Part shown: positions 14,760-17,964 of the stretch, piece by piece
Position numbering within the stretch: the stretch's first letter is position 1
Layout: every line of letters begins with the position of its first letter
Origin: JBMYYE01 sp049609065
GTDB taxonomy: Bacteria; Pseudomonadota; Alphaproteobacteria; Rhodobacterales; Rhodobacteraceae
Reading direction: 5' to 3'
Assembly: GCA_049609065.1 (NCBI GenBank)
Contig: JBMYYE010000047.1
Coordinates: 1-17,964 of the forward strand
Length of the DNA stretch: 17,964 bases
Notes under the pieces: generated by a model
Seen by the model: the letters and a program-made list of their open reading frames with translations, nothing else
Databases searched by the model: none
Told to the model about the DNA's origin: nothing
Position numbers and translations under genes: made by a program

Positions 14760-16424
14760 TTAGGCTTTTAGGCCCATTTTGTAGAGCTGTGGAAGATACG
14801 CGATATGCATATCACAGCCCACAACATTTTCCGCATGGTGACGGAAGAGCGAACGCCAGTATGGCTGAATTGTAACGCCTTCGTCGACCATGATGGCCTG
14901 CAATTTGCCCATAACCTCGGAGCGTTTGCCCGCATCCGCGATGGAGTTTGCTTCATCCAAGAGCGCATCGAACTCCGCATTGGCAAAGCCTGCTTCGTTC
15001 CATGCTTCGCCAGTGCGATAGGCAAGGCCCAAAATCTGCGTGCCCAATGGACGGTGGTTCCAGTTGGTGGAGCTGAATGGATATTTTGTCCAATCGTTCC
15101 AGAATGTGGAACCCGGAAGCAATGTACGCTTCACGTTGAAGCCTGCGTCACGCAATTGTGCCGCCACCGCATCGGTGGTGTTTTTGCGCCAGTCATCATC
15201 AATGGAGTGAATTTCCATTTCAAAATCAAGCATGCCTGCTTCTTCCATCAAAGCTTTGGCTTTTACAGGATCATAAGGTAAACGATTTGCGTCCGCGTTA
15301 TGTTCAGGGTGAACAGGGCTCACGTGATGGTTTTCAGCAGCTGTCCCGCGGCTTGCATAGCCAAGTTCGAGACATACATTGTTGTCCACCGCCATTGCGA
15401 TTGCTTGGCGTACGCGTTTGTCTGCGTATGGTTTTTTGCCGTCAACTTCAGCCAATTGGTTCGGGCGAATAACGATTGTAGACGCTGTGACAACTTCGGA
15501 TTTTGACCAGCCAATGCCATCGATGACGTCGATGAATTCGCCAACAGTTTCATAAAGCGCATCTACTTCTTCAGATTCGATCGCAGCAACCCAAGCAGCT
15601 GGATCCGTGCCGTAGTCGATATATTCGATACGATCAAGCGACGCAGCACCCATGATGCCTTTGCCCCACCAGTCGTGATCGGTGTTCTTCACGAGAACCG
15701 CTTTCACACCAACTTCGATGCTTTCGAGCTTATATGGGCCTGTGCCCACAGCGCCGACACCCATGTTTGCTGGATCGTGGGAGCTATGCGTGATCGCTGC
15801 TGGATAGTCCGACATGCCAGGAATGATTGTGATGTCTGGTTTTGGCAAGTTGAGACGCACAGTGTGACTGTCCACAACTTCAATTGCACCTGCAATCGCT
15901 TTGCCTGAATCTGCATCAACCAACGTCGCCATCCGGCCCGCCATGGAGTTGCCTTCAACGGATTTGTCACACCAACCTTCGATATTGCGCGCAACATCTT
16001 CGGCTGTGAAATCATCACCATTGTTCCATTTCACGCCTTTACGAACGTTCAATGTGTATGTTTTTGCGTCTTCTGAGACATCCCAGCTTTCAAGTAGGTA
16101 GCCTTTGAAGGAGCCGTCTGAGTTATACTCAACGAGATATTCGAGCCAACCTGCTGTGACATACGCAATTTGCGTCCAGTCAAATGTGCGTGGGTCTTTA
16201 AGGGCGCGAACTTCCATTTGCATGCGAAGCGTGCCGCCATCTTTCATATGGCCGTCTGCTTTTGCCGCAGGCGCAGCCATCCCAATCAAGCCATAAGCGG
16301 CCGTCGCAGTGAGACCCAAAGCGGTTGTGCGCGTGAGGAATTCACGGCGATCCATTTGGCCGTCTTTATGCTCTTTCGCATACATATGGGCCGCTGAATG
16401 GAATGGTTTTTTAGATTGCGTCAT
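14760..16424 (-). CDS. ABC transporter substrate-binding protein, family 5 (peptide/nickel type), Tat signal
   Basis: This is the periplasmic receptor of the importer, 554 residues. A twin-arginine signal is visible: DRREFLTR with R26-R27, a hydrophobic region of Ala/Gly/Leu/Thr, and cleavage expected after APAAKA (residue 56). The export route implies folding or cofactor capture before export. The n-region is long (25 residues before the arginines). The mature part has the family-5 pattern: YTLNVRKGVKWNNGDDFTAEDV, VGTGPYKLESIEVG, RVRQAIAMAVD and the C-terminal ALMEEAG-type region. AGGGAGA with perfect spacing fixes the ATG at 16424. An ATG at residue 24 lacks a ribosome site. It is the first gene of the operon. 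Peptides, nickel complexes or opine-like compounds are all possible ligands. Confidence 0.94.
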   Translation of the reverse strand: MTQSKKPFHSAAHMYAKEHKDGQMDRREFLTRTTALGLTATAAYGLIGMAAPAAKADGHMKDGGTLRMQMEVRALKDPRTFDWTQIAYVTAGWLEYLVEYNSDGSFKGYLLESWDVSEDAKTYTLNVRKGVKWNNGDDFTAEDVARNIEGWCDKSVEGNSMAGRMATLVDADSGKAIAGAIEVVDSHTVRLNLPKPDITIIPGMSDYPAAITHSSHDPANMGVGAVGTGPYKLESIEVGVKAVLVKNTDHDWWGKGIMGAASLDRIEYIDYGTDPAAWVAAIESEEVDALYETVGEFIDVIDGIGWSKSEVVTASTIVIRPNQLAEVDGKKPYADKRVRQAIAMAVDNNVCLELGYASRGTAAENHHVSPVHPEHNADANRLPYDPVKAKALMEEAGMLDFEMEIHSIDDDWRKNTTDAVAAQLRDAGFNVKRTLLPGSTFWNDWTKYPFSSTNWNHRPLGTQILGLAYRTGEAWNEAGFANAEFDALLDEANSIADAGKRSEVMGKLQAIMVDEGVTIQPYWRSLFRHHAENVVGCDMHIAYLPQLYKMGLKA

Positions 16425-16767
16425 CTTGTTCTCCCTGTGACACATGAAGTTATTCGTAAGGTGGATTTGTGAGCTATGATACCTAAATGGGACCGACCAA
16501 CATTGTGCTGTTGATGGATTGATCTGTTAATCCACAGACCGCATTTATGTGGTGATGCCAATTGTTCAGCATACGCGCAGCACATTCCCCCTTGATTATG
16601 AAGACAGCTTGACAAGATTATGAGTCAAGATCAACATTCATATAAGGCATGTTATGACCCAAAAGCGACATCGTAAAGCCGTTTTTTTACCATGCGCGGT
16701 AATTCGGAAGATAACCTATTAAAGTTCGCGACAAATTATTCGTCCCTTTTGGGGGTAAAAATTGTAA
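16425..16767 (-). promoter_or_regulatory. Intergenic region upstream of the ABC operon, probably holding its promoter
   Basis: No gene is seen in these 343 bases. A 64-codon frame inside has only a TTG start and no ribosome site. The region must contain the ABC operon promoter. The nearest -10-like element on the minus strand is TATCAT about 55 bases before the start, but no matching -35 box is present, so I do not fix a promoter. Two inverted repeats are present: CTTGAC-N10-GTCAAG at 16608-16629 and the weaker TCTGT-N6-ACAGA at 16523-16538. No hairpin with a T run follows the upstream CNNM gene, so read-through from it cannot be excluded. Confidence 0.5.
16608..16629. repeat. Inverted repeat CTTGAC-N10-GTCAAG, candidate operator
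   Basis: Perfect 6-bp arms at 16608-16613 and 16624-16629 are separated by ten AT-rich bases. The centre-to-centre spacing suits a dimeric helix-turn-helix regulator. It lies about 185 bases upstream of the binding-protein start. The plus-strand TTGACA inside it lacks a -10 partner and any downstream gene. Confidence 0.3.
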
Positions 16768-17964
16768 TTATATTTTACGAAGCGCCAGTGATGTTATGCG
16801 GTTGTTTTCACGGGTCAAAACTTTGAAGTGGTGCCCATGAAAGCGAAATTCCTGGCCTTCTGTGGGGATAAGCTGGGCCTCGTGGATCACCAGGCCGGCA
16901 ATGGTATGGGCTTCCTCATCAGGGAGGTCCCAGTCCAGCGCACGGTTCAAATCGCGAATGGTTGCGGCCCCTTCGACAAGGAAACTGCCATCATCAAGTG
17001 TGGCGATGTGGCTCATATCTTCATCGTCAAATTCATCGGTGATTTCGCCAACGATTTCTTCGAGGATATCTTCGAGCGTGATTAAACCTTGCAAGGCGCC
17101 ATATTCGTCCACAACAAGCGCAAAATGCGTGTGGCGTTTCAAAAAATGCCGCATCTGATCATCAAGGGTGGTGGTTTCTGGCACGAAATAGGGCTTCATC
17201 GCCACATCCATAACTTGGAAAATGGCGCGTGCCGCTTCTGAGGCCTCTGGCCCACGGCTCAGCTTATGCATCGCCCGCAGGAGGTCTTTGGCGTGCACAA
17301 CCCCTACAATATTTTCGGGGTCATCTTTGAAAACGGGCAGGCGGGTGAAAGAGGAATTCAAACATTGCTCAAGCACCTTTTCAGGATCATCATTCGCATC
17401 AATCATTTCAATGGCAGAGCGATGAAGCATGATTTCTTCAACCGTGCGATCGTTTAAATCAAGCGCCCCGATGAGGCGATCTCGGTCTTCTTTTTGAACG
17501 GTGCCTTCCGAATGCCCAAGCGTGAGCGCGCCTTTGATTTCATCATGCACGGCTGTGAGCTGATGATCAGGATCGGTTTGCACACCAAATAGCCCCAACA
17601 CGCCGCGCACAAGTGCACGGATTGCCATGACGATGGGCGATAACACAAAGATCACTTTGGAAATAATGGGGGACACTTTGGCCGCGGCGGTTTCGGGATT
17701 GGTGATGGCATAGGTTTTGGGCAAGACTTCGGCAAAGACCAAAACCAAAAAGGTCATAACCAAAGTGGCAAGCGCCACGCCGCTTTCGCCAAAGATACGT
17801 GTGAAAAGCGCCGTGGCCAGGGATGCCGCCAAAATATTAACGAGGTTATTGCCAAAAAGCACCGCCCCGATGAGCCGCTCGCTGTCATCGGTGACATCAA
17901 GCGCCACTTGGGCGGCTTTTTCACCTTTATCCGCCTTGGCGCGCAGTTTCCCACGCGATGCCGC
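16768..17964 (-). CDS. CNNM/CorC (HlyC/CorC) family transporter with CBS pair, 5' end missing
   Basis: The 398 visible residues start inside the N-terminal membrane domain: AASRGKLRAKADKG is the loop that normally follows SETALT in CNNM proteins. Next come LIGAVLFGNNLVNILAAS (helix), FAEVLPKTYAI (the conserved E-x-x-P-K motif), two CBS motifs (around VEEIMLHRSAI to VGVVHAKDLL, and VPETTTLDD to GLITLEDILEEIVGEI), and a C-terminal CorC_HlyC domain ending ALRKI. Related proteins take part in Mg2+/Co2+ efflux or regulation. A GTG at 17907 opens a shorter frame, but upstream sequence stays in frame to the window edge with family-consistent residues, so the true start lies beyond. Its stop is 343 bases before the ABC operon, on the same strand. 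Confidence 0.93.
   Translation of the reverse strand, partial: AASRGKLRAKADKGEKAAQVALDVTDDSERLIGAVLFGNNLVNILAASLATALFTRIFGESGVALATLVMTFLVLVFAEVLPKTYAITNPETAAAKVSPIISKVIFVLSPIVMAIRALVRGVLGLFGVQTDPDHQLTAVHDEIKGALTLGHSEGTVQKEDRDRLIGALDLNDRTVEEIMLHRSAIEMIDANDDPEKVLEQCLNSSFTRLPVFKDDPENIVGVVHAKDLLRAMHKLSRGPEASEAARAIFQVMDVAMKPYFVPETTTLDDQMRHFLKRHTHFALVVDEYGALQGLITLEDILEEIVGEITDEFDDEDMSHIATLDDGSFLVEGAATIRDLNRALDWDLPDEEAHTIAGLVIHEAQLIPTEGQEFRFHGHHFKVLTRENNRITSLALRKI

Noticed and set aside
14805..15281. 158-codon plus-strand frame inside the binding-protein gene
   Set aside because: It is antisense to a complete family-5 binding protein and has no ribosome site.
16523..16538. TCTGT-N6-ACAGA inverted repeat as a separate operator
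   Set aside because: The arms are only 5 bp in an AT-rich gap and there is no supporting context; it is mentioned in the intergenic entry only.
16609..16614. Perfect TTGACA on the plus strand
   Set aside because: There is no -10 element at 16-18 bases and no plus-strand gene downstream, so it is better explained as part of the dyad.
16421..16615. 64-codon minus-strand frame in the gap before the binding protein
   Set aside because: It starts at TTG without a ribosome site, overlaps the true start of the next gene, and has no recognisable features.
1..17964. CRISPR arrays, tRNA/rRNA genes, insertion sequences, toxin-antitoxin or defence genes
   Set aside because: Both strands were read for spaced direct repeats, cloverleaf-like conserved blocks, transposase motifs and defence-family motifs; none was seen.

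Overview
This window reads as ordinary chromosome from an alphaproteobacterium, most probably of the Rhodobacterales/roseobacter type. I infer this from the zwf-pgl-pgi order, the fused double-ATPase peptide-type ABC transporter with an enlarged second permease, a solitary CobK and the general style of the proteins. Base composition looks close to half GC. There are no tRNA, rRNA, CRISPR, IS, integrase or phage genes, and I see no clear break in composition.

Layout, left to right. (1) 1-480 (-) is the N-terminal half of an MFS transporter cut by the window edge. (2) 635-2705 (+) is a tight run of precorrin-6A reductase (cobK), an AlkA-type DNA glycosylase and an esterase-type alpha/beta hydrolase. 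(3) 2709-3656 (-) is a radical SAM enzyme with extra cysteines, convergent with the hydrolase and divergent from the next operon. (4) 3824-7558 (+) is the zwf-pgl-pgi operon, which converts glucose-6-phosphate to 6-phosphogluconate and interconverts glucose-6-P and fructose-6-P, feeding an Entner-Doudoroff or pentose-phosphate route. (5) 7555-10194 holds mostly small exported proteins: a 66-aa secreted peptide, a Met/Asp/Lys-rich secreted protein, a cytochrome P460-like haem protein, an ABM-fold protein coupled to an I78-type inhibitor lipoprotein (all -), and an unrecognised membrane-anchored or exported protein (+). (6) 10253-16424 (-) is a complete peptide/nickel-type (family 5) ABC importer: Tat-exported binding protein, two permeases and one fused ATPase carrying both nucleotide-binding domains. 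(7) 16768-17964 (-) is a CNNM/CorC-type membrane protein with a CBS pair, truncated at its N-terminus by the window end.

Transcription units are marked by four convincing hairpin terminators: after the Met-rich gene, after the cytochrome gene, a bidirectional one between the + strand hypothetical and the ABC operon, and one inside the ABC operon between the binding protein and the permeases. The last would favour expression of the binding protein over the membrane components.

I did not find a defence system, a biosynthetic cluster or another clearly new multi-gene system. The parts most worth a second look are the Met-rich secreted protein (an insulated single-gene unit with two MHDC motifs, flanked by other envelope proteins), the radical SAM enzyme of unknown substrate, and the enlarged DppC-type permease with its fused, doubly Cys4-bearing ATPase.
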